A program made the translations under genes and the position numbers. The notes beneath the pieces are model-generated. The model was not told where the DNA came from and did no database searches. It worked only from the letters and a program-made list of their open reading frames with translations. Below, one piece after another: positions 48,258 to 60,600 of a stretch of 64,000 bases of DNA (position 1 is its first letter; the number at the start of each line of letters is the position of its first letter). Source of the stretch: Apium graveolens (Eukaryota; Streptophyta; Magnoliopsida; Apiales; Apiaceae); contig NC_133648.1 in NCBI RefSeq assembly GCF_009905375.1, forward strand, positions 26,021,376-26,085,375. Reading direction: 5' to 3'.

Positions 48258-50633
48258 TTAAGTGTGTTTAGCTACCCAAGCAGTGTTAGGTACTTTCTTC
48301 TTGTTAATAGAATATGCAGAAGTAGAATTTGATGATTCAGAATGAATAGTGTTCAAATTTTGTTTTGCAGTTTCCTTCTTGACTCTAGACTCAGTTTTTG
48401 CCACTTTGAGATTCATTCTTAGTCTATAGCAACTTGTCATTACTTTCATGTTACAAGGAATGCAATCAAATTTATCATAGAAGGAATAGGGGTCTTCAGC
48501 CTTTGCTTCATTGTATTTGCAGGCTCCCACTTTTGGCTCAGTAACAGCCTTTTTACCAAGATGAGTTAGATGACTTGTAGAGCCACACTTCTAAAATTAT
48601 TTCCTGGGAGCATCTGCAACAAATGCAAAGTTGTTGCTCTTGTTCACTCCAATTTTCCCAGTACTGTTCTTCATTTTCCTTCGTGCATTCTCAGTCTTGA
48701 TTTCCTTGATTGGCTTCTTAAAATCTGGATCTACCATGGGATTCTTTTCAGTTTTAGGAGTTGGAGTTGTTTCTGTGCATTTCTTCTCATTGTCTTTATC
48801 TGCAAGCTCTTGCTTGATGACCAACTCCACTTCACTGAAATTGACTTCACATGCCTTGAACAAAGGTGCATAAACTTTTCTCAGCATAACTGGGACATCT
48901 TTATTTATAATTGCCTTTCCTTTGTCACCTTCATTTTTCTTGTTGTTGTTTAAGGCATCATAGTTCAAACCAATAGCTATGTTAGCACATGGTTTGTTTT
49001 TCTTATGGTATTGTCCAACCAATTCAGATGCATTCCTAAATGACTTCGGTTTCACCTCATTCTTTTCTAGCTCTTCCCTCAACAAAACTTCAATTTTACT
49101 TGTACACTTCCGCTTGTTTTTCAAATATTAATTTTCTTGCTTGATAGTTATAAGCTCAACAAGCTACAGTTCCAAATCTTGTTTCTCAATCTTAAGCTTC
49201 TGATTTATCTTTGACAGCCTACTCACTTCCTCAGTAGCTGCCACCATGCTTGTGTGGATATGAAACATCTCAACACTCATCTTTTCAACAGTTTCTTTAT
49301 ATTGACTTGCATCTAAATCAAAGTGGTTAGAGTTGGTACATCTGATTTTTAAGTGGATGATTCTCCATGCTCAAGAGCTATGAAAGCATAATTTCCAAAT
49401 TCTTCCTTTTCATCATCTTCATCAGTGTCATCCTAACTCTTTCTTTTAGTAATATAAGCTTTTCCCAATTGTTTCTTCAAGAGAGCTTCATACTTTGCTT
49501 CCAATTCCAGATAGGATTTATCCTTCTTCACTTTCTTTGGCTTCCTGCACTCAGTAGTAAAGTGACCCAACTCATCACAGTTGAAGCACCTTACCTTTGA
49601 TCTATCAACATATCCAGTCTTGTAGCCACCTTTGCTGGCTGAGTTACTGAGCTTTTGGTTTCCAATTATTGCTATTAGAAGACTGTCCCTTGTTCTTGAA
49701 AAATCTTGGCTTTTTGACCCTAATGTTAGAAAATTTTCTAGCCATGTATGCCATAGATTGGTCCATCTCATCTAGCTCATCAAGGGTATAATACCCATCT
49801 TCCTATAGCTCCAAAATAACTTGTTTTTGGGGTCCTTTATTCTTTTGCTCCACAACTTCAATGACCGGGGTCTATGCATCTTGTTTATCTTCGCTTGATT
49901 CACTGTCATTGACAACCAAAACACTATATCCATCAACTACATGTCCTTATTTTGACCTTAATGACTTTCCTTATAGCATTTCAAGTTCATATATCTTCAA
50001 GATTCTATACAACACCTCAAATGTCATTCTGCTCAAGTCCCATCCTTCTCTTATGGATGATATCTTCTGTTCAAGGTGGTCAGGAAGAGATAGAAAGAAC
50101 TTTAGGTTCACCTTCTCAGCTTCATAATACTCATAAAGTTGCAAGTCATTTATAAATTTGTTAAACCTTTCAAAAACTTCAGTAATTCCTTCTTTAGGCT
50201 TTTCCATAAAATCCTCATACTGAGTCAATAGTATCCTCTTTTGATTTGACCTAACTTCCTCTGTTCCCTCACACAAAATTTATATTTTCTCCCAGATCTG
50301 TTTGGCTGTGTCACAGTTGACAATATTATTGTACATCACATTATCAAGTGACTCTATCAGGATTAATTACAAGCCACTGTCCAGAGAGACTTTCTATTTT
50401 TCAGTTTTAGTGTATTTTAAGGGGTCTTTAGGGGCATAATGAGTTGGGATGACCATGTATCCATCTGTAGATTTCTCAACCCTTTCCATGGGAGTGAAAG
50501 GACCATTCTTGAGAATCTGAAAATGTAATGGGTTGGCCATCCTTATAAACAACATCATCTTCTTTTTCCATAGTGTGTAGATGGCTCTGTCAAAGGCTGG
50601 TATCTTGATGCTACTTGATATCTGTGCACTCAT
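48258..50633 (-). pseudogene. gag of copia element 3, decayed
   Basis: Pieces in order: 50633-50394 (MSAQISSSIKIPAFDRAIYT; FIRMANPLHFQ), 50276-49971 (QKRILLTQYEDFMEKPKEGI; FEVLYRILKIYELEML), 49771-49433 with one zinc knuckle CFNCDELGHFTTEC, 49124-48597 (charged linker; GKIGVNKSNNFAFV) and 48530-48258. Interrupted by many stops and shifts. Confidence 0.75.
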
Positions 50634-50683
50634 ACTTTCAAGATCTTTATCTGTTTACTTTCGAATTTTGTTCTGATACCACT

Positions 50684-50876
50684 TGTTAGATATTGATTAC
50701 AACATAGAGGGGGTGAATGTGTTTTCTTTATTTTTAGACTTTTTAAAACTTGTTTGGAAATGGTGAACAAAGCAGTTTATGATTGTAGAGATACCGTGTT
50801 AGCAGGATTAAAATAACAAGCACAACAAACACAATATTTAAAAACTCACTTAATTTTGTATTAATTAGGTTTATCT
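50684..50876 (-). repeat. 5' LTR remnant and primer site of copia element 3
   Basis: On the minus strand the LTR ends AATATCTAACA and is followed by AGTGGTATCAGAAC (50683-50670), the Met-tRNA primer site with a changed end. The right side of the LTR appears lost at about 50876, where gypsy-like sequence starts. Confidence 0.6.
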
Positions 50877-53314
50877 TGCTACAAATTCCGGATTCTTAAA
50901 ATATAAGATATAACGACTCGTATGCTTTTATATTTAATTAAAGTGTAATTATGGAATTATTAAATGAATAATATATGTGTGTATAGCTTCTGTCAGCTAT
51001 GTGTTGTTTTACTTTTATCTATGTGTGTGAATTATGGTGTCCAGGGTGGTTCGTGTAATTAATTAGGGACTTGTATTGAATTATTTTCACTTTTAAAAGT
51101 GGATTTAATACAATTTTATTTGTGTAAATAAGTGGATTGTCTCTAAAATTGTTTTTATGACTTTATAATTACAATAATTATTTGTGGGACTTTATAAAAG
51201 TTAGAAATCAATATTTCATCAATTATTTAACCATGTATGATATTCTGAGTGCATTTATTTGTAAAATTCGTATTTAATTCTAGAATTCTTCAAAAATTAT
51301 GAACTCATATTTATTTATGTTTGGAATATTCCGAGAATTTTAAAATTATTTTGAAAATTCTCGGGAATCATTTCACCCGCGCGTCGTTTCGCTATTTGTT
51401 AAAAAGCGGGTACAAAGAGCACCTTAAAAAGTGTTTTAAAAAATTTCTAAAATTATGTCCTTGTAAACTTCGAGTTATTTATGACATTTTGATATTATTT
51501 TCATAATTTTCAGGTATTAATTTGCGTGCACCTCAGTCCGTTAATTTTAAGTTTTGGGATAAATTCGACTTTTAAATTCTCGTATCTATCCTAAAATGCA
51601 GCGTGGCAGTTTCTTATTAATCAGGGACGCATGTCCCTTCCCTTGTGCAACACCTGTTAGCAGTTAAATAATAATAAAAAACCCAATACCCCCACCCCCT
51701 TCTCTCGGTTCACTCCTCTGTTCTCTCTCTCGTTTACTCGATTCTCTCTGTTCTTTTTTTCCTTTCGTTTTCTTCTCGCCGTGTTGCTTCCTGTCTCCCG
51801 GTAATTACTTTTGCCGCCTGCTTCTTCTGTTCTGCTGTTGTTTCCTTCTGTGGTGCCGTCATTTCCGTCGGCTTCCGGTATGAAGGCGGTGGTGCGAGCT
51901 GTGTTGGTTATACATATATATATACGTGTGTGTGACTATGTGCATATTTGTGTGTGTGTGTAATTGTGTGAGTCTGTGATGTGGGTGTGTGTGTTCGTGT
52001 TGTGTGTGTGCGATGGAGGTGATGGCTGTGCAGTGTGTGTGCAGTGTGTTCATCTCTGTTGGGATCGGTTCTGTTGTTTTGATGTTGGGCCTTGCAGTTT
52101 GGGCCTGGTTGTTTGGGCCTCTTTCTGTTTGGGTCGAGGTTATGCAGTTTGGTTGATTATTACAAATTTGATTATTATTTTCTTTTTCTGCATGAAATAA
52201 ATTGATTATTATTCTTGAAATAAAATGTTCGTTACATGGAATAATAATATTAATCAGTATAATTTATTTAGGAACCCGTAGTATATCGGGCGCCAATAAA
52301 TTGTGACGCCGTTGACGATGAACTTCAGTGAGTCAACAGTGGACCGTGATGACGCGGTTCTGAGTCCTAATATTTTAAAATAAATGAATAAAATGTGATT
52401 AATAAGTATATTTAATTGGTATTGGTGAATTTGTGAATTGACTTGTTGACTCGAAGTGGTGGTTGGGAATTGAATTATAGTTGGCTTGGATTTGGTTGTG
52501 ATTGATTTGACGTCGAGTTGTTCGACGGGTTAGTCCGATAAATAAAGGAGGTGTAACCCAATTTCCGAGAAATCGAACTACAGAAATACGGGAGTGTATC
52601 CAGCAATTATCGGGCCATCGAATGAGTATATAAAAACATATATATATATATATATGTTATATACGAAATTTGATTGTATGTGGTGGCGAACTGTTTTGCC
52701 AAAAAGTCATAACCCTAATTTTTGTAATATGACGAGTATATGTATTTTTCCGAATACGAACATCGAACCTATAATTCATGAATGTGAACCCTAATTGTTG
52801 TGTGTGTTATTATAATATATGTAATTACGAGTCGGGATTTGATATCGAATGGGTAGGTAGTTAGCGAGGATATGTCAAGCATACCTAGACGTCTAACGTA
52901 GGGTATTGCGGCTCTGTAGGTTCTAGTCGAAGGACTCAAGAATTGATGTCGAACTAAGATAACCTAGTGATCAGTCAGTAAGGGCAGCGAGGTTCCAAGC
53001 GAAGGACCGAAGCGTTGAAGTCGGATCCAGGATAGTCAAATAGTAAAGCGATAAAGCCGAGTGTCTCAAATCCGGTCAAGATCGATCAATGATAGTTGTA
53101 AAGCTCTGCAAGGCAAGTACCCCTGACCATTCTTTTATGGTTCAGTATATGTGAATACCTAATGTTTTAATCTCATAATGGAACAGAAACGTTTTAGGTT
53201 ACGTATCCCCTGTATTTGAAAATGTTGTTTGAAACTATGTTTTGGGGAAAAGTAACTTCTGAAAACACCTATCTCTAAACACGATTAAAATGAAATGAAG
53301 TTTTGAATAGTGTG
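50877..53314 (+). mobile_element. Probable Ty3/gypsy LTR, cut by the Athila insertion
   Basis: No coding ORF. A TGCTACAAATTCCGGATTCT start at about 50877 resembles gypsy LTR starts. A pyrimidine-rich block with CTCTCT runs (51696-51790) looks like a promoter or leader. A TG-repeat zone (51915-52060) and repeated GTCGAAGGAC/GCGAAGGACC motifs (52928-53010) follow. It stops exactly where the Athila LTR begins at 53315. The left border and family are uncertain. Confidence 0.45.
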
Positions 53315-54809
53315 TGTTAGGGCTAAATCACGCACTAATATTCACGCAAGTATACGCGTTCGCAAGTAATATAGAATACTTTCTAGTTCGTTCCCACAGA
53401 GACTCAGACTAAATTATTGTCTAATTAAACTCACTCACCAATGTATGATTACTTCTCAATGTTAAGACACTAACACTTAAAATTGTTGATTAAATATTAA
53501 CTACAATTAACTACTTAATTAATCACTTACTTAACACTTCAATTATCAATAATAAAACACTCATGAGATCACAACTTCATTATTACTTCCTTCTAATAGT
53601 CATTGTTATTACCTTTAGCATATGATAGTGATGATATTAATCGAATAACACGAAACTGATAAAAGCCAACTTTCATTGTACTAATACCATTCTACCAAAC
53701 ATCCACAATTAAGATAGAAGTTGAATAGTCATCAATTATGTTGAGTTCCTATATGTCTATAGAAATTGACAACACAACGATTTAAGCGCAAGTTATTCCT
53801 TTTGATTACATAGGGCAAATAAAACTGTTAGAGTTACCCACTAATCATGCACAACATACATGAACCTATGCTAGCATGTCAAGTTCTAAATCTCAAGATC
53901 CACCATCACTTCACAAGAGATTAACACCCTATCTTATATGTTCGCGACGCACATAAGACGAATACGCACAACCAATACTAGATATCATACAATCATCACA
54001 TACTAAAGTATTAAACAATTACTAAAGAGTTCCATAATAAATCCGTTGCAACCCCATGATCACAATTAGCCCATAATAGCACTTATCGTCATCATGGGTT
54101 CATATGAAATCATGATAAACAAACACAAGAAAATAATAACTAAACTAATTATATTAAAACAGAGTACGTCACAAGAGTAAATAAGTTCAAAGTAAGAAAA
54201 CTAGCATCCAACGTTACAACGAAACAAGAATCACAAGAAAATATGCTTCCTCTTCGTTGCGGTGTGCTAAATCGGTCTTCTTCCTTATCTCCTTTGCTCC
54301 TTGCATAAAAACACGATCTTCTTCAATCCACGCTTGTGAAAACGTCTCAAATCTACTTATATAATAGTCCCATAAAACTCAGATTACATAGAAGTGGAAC
54401 CAAACAGAAGTAGAAGTCCTGAAATAATATATTTTTTCCCCGACCCTGCGCGGGCCGCTCAGCATAGCTGAGCGGGCGCTCAGCTTGCTGCGCGGGCGCT
54501 CAGCTTGCTGCGCGGGCGCTCAAGCAATGCTGAGCGGGCGCTCAGCAATGCTGAGCGGGCGCTCAGACCTCTACTGGAAAAAATCTGATTTTGCTCTGTT
54601 TTTTCGCCGTAATCTGCCCGTTTCTTTCCTCTCGCAATGGTGAACACATGCCAAGGCTTATTCTTGATGATTCCTCCCCCGAAATGCAATTAATACCCTG
54701 AAATGCATAAACACTAGAAAAACGCATCAAATACACAAAATACTTGATTTCAAGACACCAATTTAAGCCATTTTAAGACGCTCTAAGTGGTATAAAATGC
54801 CACTTATCA
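53315..54809 (-). repeat. 3' LTR of the Athila element
   Basis: On the minus strand it runs from TGATAAGTGGCATTTTATAC to GCCCTAACA. Length 1495 bp. Contains the hairpin array at 54447-54566, near the start of U3. Confidence 0.85.
54447..54566. repeat. Hairpin minisatellite A (21-bp units) in LTR
   Basis: Six units of about 20-22 bp centred on GAGCGGGCGCTCAG or GCGCGGGCGCTCAG. Arms such as GCTGAGCG and CGCTCAGC are complementary, so each unit can form a GC-rich hairpin in a very AT-rich setting. The same unit occurs at 57385-57462. Confidence 0.88.
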
Positions 54810-54823
54810 CACCCCCAAACTTA
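54810..54823 (-). promoter_or_regulatory. Polypurine tract of the Athila element
   Basis: Minus-strand TAAGTTTGGGGGTG ends directly at the LTR start TGATAAGTGG. A second copy-like AGTTTGGGGGTGGT is seen at about 55900-55914 on the minus strand. Confidence 0.8.
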
Positions 54824-55965
54824 AATCGATGCTTGTCCTCAAGCGTCACAGACTCAAAAACAAATATAAAACATGCATGAATGCAATCTATATGAAAATG
54901 CAGTGATCCCCCTTACTACGATTAACCAACCAAATTGCAACATCTCAACGAATGCAGTTAGACAACTAAAATCAATAAACTCATGGAAACGGACATACAG
55001 CCAGAAACGTGGTGTGTGCAAATGCTTAACAGATATGCTTCGAACTAGACCAATTATTATGACTCGACTATCCTCAAGGCAATCACATGATTATACAAAG
55101 AATAAAAATTCTAGGACACAAAGTGATATACAACACTACAAGAACTCTGGAGCTTATTACGGAATCGTGCTTTTTATTCACAACTCAAATGCTTATTTGA
55201 CCGTGCAATGAGTGAGGTCCACAAAAGACTTATACAATGGTATCCATGTACGAGCGTTAGGTTAGCGGATCCCAGACCCCTAAAAGCCTTAGGTCACTAG
55301 GCACAAAGTCCCCTAAGAACTTAATAACTCGAATACCAAAGAGCACACTCTTGATCAATTATGCATAACTAAATTTTTTTTATACTTCTGAGCAAATGCG
55401 TTTCGCTCCATCTTGCTCAACCCTAGACTACTCGCACCATATGCGAGCCGGCTACTAGCCATTTGATGCCTAGCCACAACTAGCAACAAATTCCATATAT
55501 TTTTTTTCTCCAAATTTTTCTTTTTCATGCCTTTATCACTAAGAACCTATTATCAAATTCTAAGCATAATAAGTAGATTGACCTCGAAAACAACCAAATC
55601 ATAACAACAATCTAGCCCTTACGTATTCTCTAAGACTTAGTGGACTTAAAATTGTTTCTAGCATGCATATCAACCTACACGACTTAATATCACTTTAATG
55701 CTATCACTACACTCGCATCAATATCACAATTCAGTCGATAAATCATTGCAAAAGGGATCATGGTAAATGCATGAGCTACGTGACATGATAAACAATAAAT
55801 ATATATATATAAAAACTATATGGCATAAATTATGCAACTATATGAACTAAGACTATCATGAATATGCAGCTATATGACACACACACAATATTCCTTAACT
55901 ACCACCCCCAAACTAAAATCTTCACTGTCCTCAGTGAAAGTAGTAGAAAGGAACACAGGGTATAC
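54824..55965 (-). other. Non-coding 3' region of the Athila element
   Basis: No convincing ORF. AT-rich, lies between the third ORF stop and the polypurine tract; long 3' untranslated spacers are usual for Athila elements. Confidence 0.6.
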
Positions 55966-57138
55966 CTACTCGGAGTCATCATCATCATCGCCCTCAGTGG
56001 GTGGAGTATCAGGCGGCGGGTATGCAGAGTCCTCACCAAAAACTGGCCACTGGATATCAGCTCCAAGGCCCCGAAAAGCAGTCCCTAACGCAAGGGTGAG
56101 CTCCTGAGCAAACCTGCTCTGCGTCTCATACATGGCATCCATCCGCCGTGAAAGCCTCCTATACTGGGCATCAACCATCCCAGCACCCTCCTGAGCTCTC
56201 GAAGAACCAGCCTCATCACGCCCTGGCCTAGCCATAGTAGCACCTCATGCTGGACGCCCTCCTGGAAGACGATAACCCAGCCCATGCTCCTCAGGCTCAC
56301 CACCGGTCCACTCCTGCATCCCATTCAGAGTGCCAGAATCAATCGGAGCTGCCGGCAACTGCAACTGCTCATGAGCCGGCCAGTTCACTCCCACTGCTTG
56401 GCATAGCTTCGTAACCGTGGATGCATAAGGGATGTTCATATGCTTCGCTCCCCTCAAAAACTTCAGAATTCCTTGGTAGATAAACTCACCAAGGTCCACA
56501 TAGTATTCCTCATTCAGAATTCCCCACAACAACTATGCTCTCTCAACTGTGACCTCGTGTGCATGCGAAGAAGGCAAAATATTAGCACAAATAAATGCAT
56601 TCCATACACGGGCATACCTGTTCATGGTGATCGTCGGAAAGTGACGATACTCATTAGTGCCGGTCTTGAAGGTCCAAACTGTGCCCGGTCGACAGAGAGT
56701 CGCACAAATCAAATCCAAGTCAAAATCCTCAGCAGTCTTTTCATTCCAGTTCTCCTCCTCGGGCTTCCTCTCTCGCTGTCCAATCACACGGCGAATCGCC
56801 GCAGGATGATAATCAACCGTCAGCCCTCGGACCACAGAAAATCCATTCTTTTCGGCCTTCGCATTCACGTAGAACTCACGAACAACGCTCATCGGTACCG
56901 CTTCGGGTGACTCACAAAAAGCTATCCACCCCTTCTCTGCAATCATGGGCAGCAACTCACCATCCCTCCCCGATGGTAAAAACCCCCTCTCCTTCAGAAT
57001 CGGCTTCCCCAACAGCCTAGTGTACTCCTCCTCCGCGGCTCTGTCAGTTAATCGAGGCCTTGCAGCAGTACCCCTCGATGAATCAGCAGTAGGAACTGTG
57101 CTGCTACTGTCAATAGTGTGTGCTCTCTTGGGTGCCAT
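55966..57138 (-). pseudogene. Third ORF of the Athila element, two nonsense codons
   Basis: One frame of 391 codons from ATG at 57138 to TGA/TAG-type stop at 55968-55966, interrupted by TAG at 56535-56533 and TGA at 56247-56245. Begins MAPKRAHTIDSSSTV; conserved-looking core WIAFCESPEAVPMSVVREFY, RHFPTITMNRYARVWNAFI and AVGVNWPAHEQLQLP; ends in an acidic tail (EGDDDDDSE). It resembles the sequences databases often call putative plant transposon protein and which occupy the env position in Athila/Tat elements. No membrane segment or signal peptide is evident. Function unknown. Confidence 0.7.
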
Positions 57139-57669
57139 TGATTCGTGAATAAAAGTGTGTAAGAACTGATTTTTGATGTTTGTGAGAGAGTTTAAGTGTA
57201 GGAAGTTTTGTGGGAGATATGTAGGATAGGTGTATGTATATATAGGGTGTGGATTAGATTAGGGTTTGGGAATTAAGGGTTAAAATGATGGGGTAGTGGG
57301 AACAAATCGTGGGTTTATGGGCTAAAACTATTTTTGTGTTTTTTTTTTCTGAACTGTAAAAAAAAAAATTCTGGTACTCGACCCCTGAGCGGTCGCTCAG
57401 CAAAGCTGAGCGGGCGCTCAGCTTGCTGAGCGGTCGCTCAGCAATGCTGAGCGGTCGCTCAGGGGGTCACTGGAATTTTTTTTTCAGCCCCTGTTTTCTG
57501 ATTTTTTTGTGTTTTTGGATAGGTTATTAACTTGTAAGGGTTCCTGTAACAACAATTCATGGGTTGCCTCCCACGCAACGCTTCTTTTTCGTCATTAGCT
57601 TGACGTTTCGTACCCTTCTCAAGTAGTCAACAAAATGGCACTAACCACTTCTCGGTTTGCCATGTCCCC
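57139..57669 (-). other. Spacer between pol and third ORF
   Basis: AT-rich spacer containing hairpin array B at 57385-57462 and a TGTATATATAGGG-like, TATA-box-like stretch at about 57231-57245. On the minus strand that motif (CCTATATATACA) lies about 105 bases before the third-ORF ATG, so it may be a subgenomic promoter for that ORF. Confidence 0.5.
57385..57462. repeat. Hairpin minisatellite B (21-bp units) upstream of third ORF
   Basis: Four units with exact 21-base spacing: core CTGAGCGGTCGCTCAG or CTGAGCGGGCGCTCAG plus five-base spacers CAAAG, CTTG or CAATG. Stem arms CTGAGCG and CGCTCAG are perfectly complementary. The whole array is bordered by GACCC at the left and GGGTC at the right. 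Confidence 0.9.
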
Positions 57670-60600
57670 TTAGTAGTGTTTCAACCGCTGACCGTTAACC
57701 TTGAATGCTTGGTCCGGATCATTCTCAAAAATTTCCACCGCTCCATGTGGAAACACAGTTTTGACAATAAAAGGTCCAGACCACCTTGATTTCAACTTCC
57801 CAGGAAAAAGTCGGAGCCGAGAGTTGAATAAGAGAACTTGTTGCCCTGGCACAAATAACTTAGGATGTAGCTTCCTATCGTACCACCTCTTCACCTTTTC
57901 CTTATACATTTTGTTATTCTCGTACGCTTGAAGTCGAAATTCATCAAGTTCATTAAGCTGAAGCATTCTTTTCTTACCAGCTGCATCTAAATCCAGGTTC
58001 AACTTCTTCAATGCCCAGTAGGCCTTATGCTCAAGCTCCGCAGATAGATGACATCCCTTACCGTACACCAACTGAAACAGTGACATCCCAAGTGGAGTTT
58101 TGTATGCTGTTCTGTAAGCCCAAACAGCTTCATCGTGCTTTAAAGACCAATCCTTCCTTGACGGACAAACAACCTTCTCTAGAATGCGCTTTATCTCTCT
58201 GTTAGACACTTCCGCTTGACCATTTGTTTGCGGATGATAGGCAGTAGCTACTCGATGATTCACATTATAACGCTGCATCATAGAAGTGAACTTATGGTTG
58301 CAAAAATGCGATCCTTCATCACTTATGATTACTCGAGGTGTTCCAAATCTTGTGAAAATTTGCTTATGAAGAAAATTTAGCACTGCCTTTGCATCATTTG
58401 TCGGTAAAGCTTTAACTTCAACCCATTTTGAGACATAATCGACTGCCAGCAAGATGTACTGATTATTGCAAGACGAGATAAAAGGCCCCATGAAATCGAT
58501 TCCCCACACATCAAAGACCTCGACTTCAAGCATCACATTTAATGGCATCTCATCCTTCCTTGACAAATTTCCCACTCTTTGGCAACGATCACACCTTAAA
58601 ACAAACTGATGAGCATCCTTGAACAAAGTAGGCCAAAAAAAACCTGCTTGCAGAATACGAGCTGCCGTCTTCTCACCACCATAGTGTCCACCATAAACCG
58701 TGGAATGGCAGTCTCGTAATATCCCCTCCGTCTCACAGAACGGGATACATCTCCTGATGATCTGGTCAGCTCCCTGTCTAAACAAATATGGTTCATCCCA
58801 CATATACCACTTTACCTCATGCAGAAACTTCTTCTTTTGAGCGGATGTCAAATTAGGAGGCATTATATTGCTGACGAGATAGTTTACAATATCTGCAAAC
58901 CATGGTTCTTCCTCCTGAATTGCAAACAACTGCTCATCCGGAAAAGATTCATTGATTAACGTCCTATCTTGTGAAGTAGAATCGGGATTCTCCAACCTAG
59001 AGAGATGGTCAGCTACTTGATTCTCAGTACCTTTTCTATCTTTGATCTCTAACTCAAATTCCTGAAGTAAAAGCACCCAATGAATGAGTCTCGGCTTTGA
59101 ATCCTTTTTGGAAACCAGATAGCGAATAGCCGCATGATCAGTGAATACTGTTACTTTCGTACGAAGTAGATAAGATCGAAATTTCTCAAAACCAAAGACT
59201 ATAGCCAAAAGCTCCTTCTCAGTAGTGGTGTAGTTCAATTGGGCACCATTTAAAGTCTTACTCGCATAGTAGACCACATGAAAGAGGTTTTTCTTGCGCT
59301 ATCCCAGAACTGCACCTACCGCATAATCACTCGCATCACACATCATCTCAAACGGTTCTGTCCAATTTGGTGCTGTAATAACTGATTCAGTTATCAAACT
59401 CTTCTTGAGAGTCTCGAATGCTGCCAAACATTCATCATCAAATTTGAAAAGCACATCTTTCTCAAGCAAATTGCACAACGGCTTAGATATCTTTGAAAAG
59501 TCCTTGATGAATCGCCGATAAAAACCCGCATGACCAAGAAAACTACGGATTCCTTTCACAGAATTAGGTGGGGGAAGATTTTCAATGACTCCCACCTTGG
59601 CCTTGTCCACCTCCAGACCCTTGCTAGAGACCTTATGCCCAAGGATAATGCCTTCACGCACCATAAAATGACATTTCTCCCAATTGAGCACCAAATTAGT
59701 TTCCACGCATCTTTTGAGTACGGCGCGCAGATTATTCAAACATTCATCATATGAATGTCCAAAGACGGAGAAGTCATCCATGAACACTTCGACGTTATTT
59801 CCAATCATGTCAGAGAATATAGCCATCATACATCTCTGAAAAGTGGCCGGGGCGCCACATAACCCAAATGAAACTCTGCGAAAAGCAAACGTGCCAAATG
59901 GACAAGTGAAGGTAGTCTTTTCCTGATCCTCTGGTGCAATACAAATCTGATTATACCCGGAATAACCATCCAGAAGACAAAAATACTCATGACCCGCCAA
60001 TCTGTCAAGCATCTGATCAATAAATGGAAGAGGGAAGTGATCCTTCCTTGTGGCTTTGTTCAATTTTCTATAATCCATGCATACTCTCCATCCTGTAACT
60101 GTTCGAGTAGGGATGAGCTCATTCTTTTCATTTGCGACCACAGTGATACCTCCTTTCTTAGGTACACATTATACGGGGCTCACCCACGAGCTGTCAGAAA
60201 TAGGATAAATGATGTCTGCATCTAGCCATTTCAGAATTTCTTTCTTCACCACCTCCTTCATGATGGGATTCAGTCTTCGCTGCTGTTCCACAGTTGGCTT
60301 ACTACCTTCCTCTAGCAGAATTTTATGCATACAATATGAAGGACTTATCCCCTTGATGTCTGCTATGGTCCATCCTATAGCCGATTTGAATTCTCTCAAA
60401 ATCCTTAAGAGCTTGTCTTCTTCACTACCTGAAAGGTCAGATGAAATAATAACAGGTAACGTAGATGAATCACCTAAAAAAGCATACCTCAAGTGTTCAG
60501 GTAATGGCTTGAGCTCCAAGGTAGGTGCTTCCTCTATTGATGGTTTGAGCTTCCCTTCAGCATTCTTAAGGTCAGAAGTACCAAGAGATTCAAATGGTAT

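Larger units (their letters stand above)
45537..50876 (-). mobile_element. Ty1/copia element 3, minus strand, decayed and truncated
   Basis: From right to left: LTR remnant from 50684, primer site, gag remnants, protease and integrase remnants, RT remnants and the start of the RNase H link, where it is cut at 45537 by gypsy LTR sequence. The right edge near 50876 is provisional. Many stops and frameshifts; the most degraded of the three copia copies. Confidence 0.8.

Noticed and set aside
54480..54689. 69-codon minus-strand ORF with SARSALL repeats
   Set aside because: It is the translation of the hairpin minisatellite inside the Athila LTR, with no start context or conserved domain.
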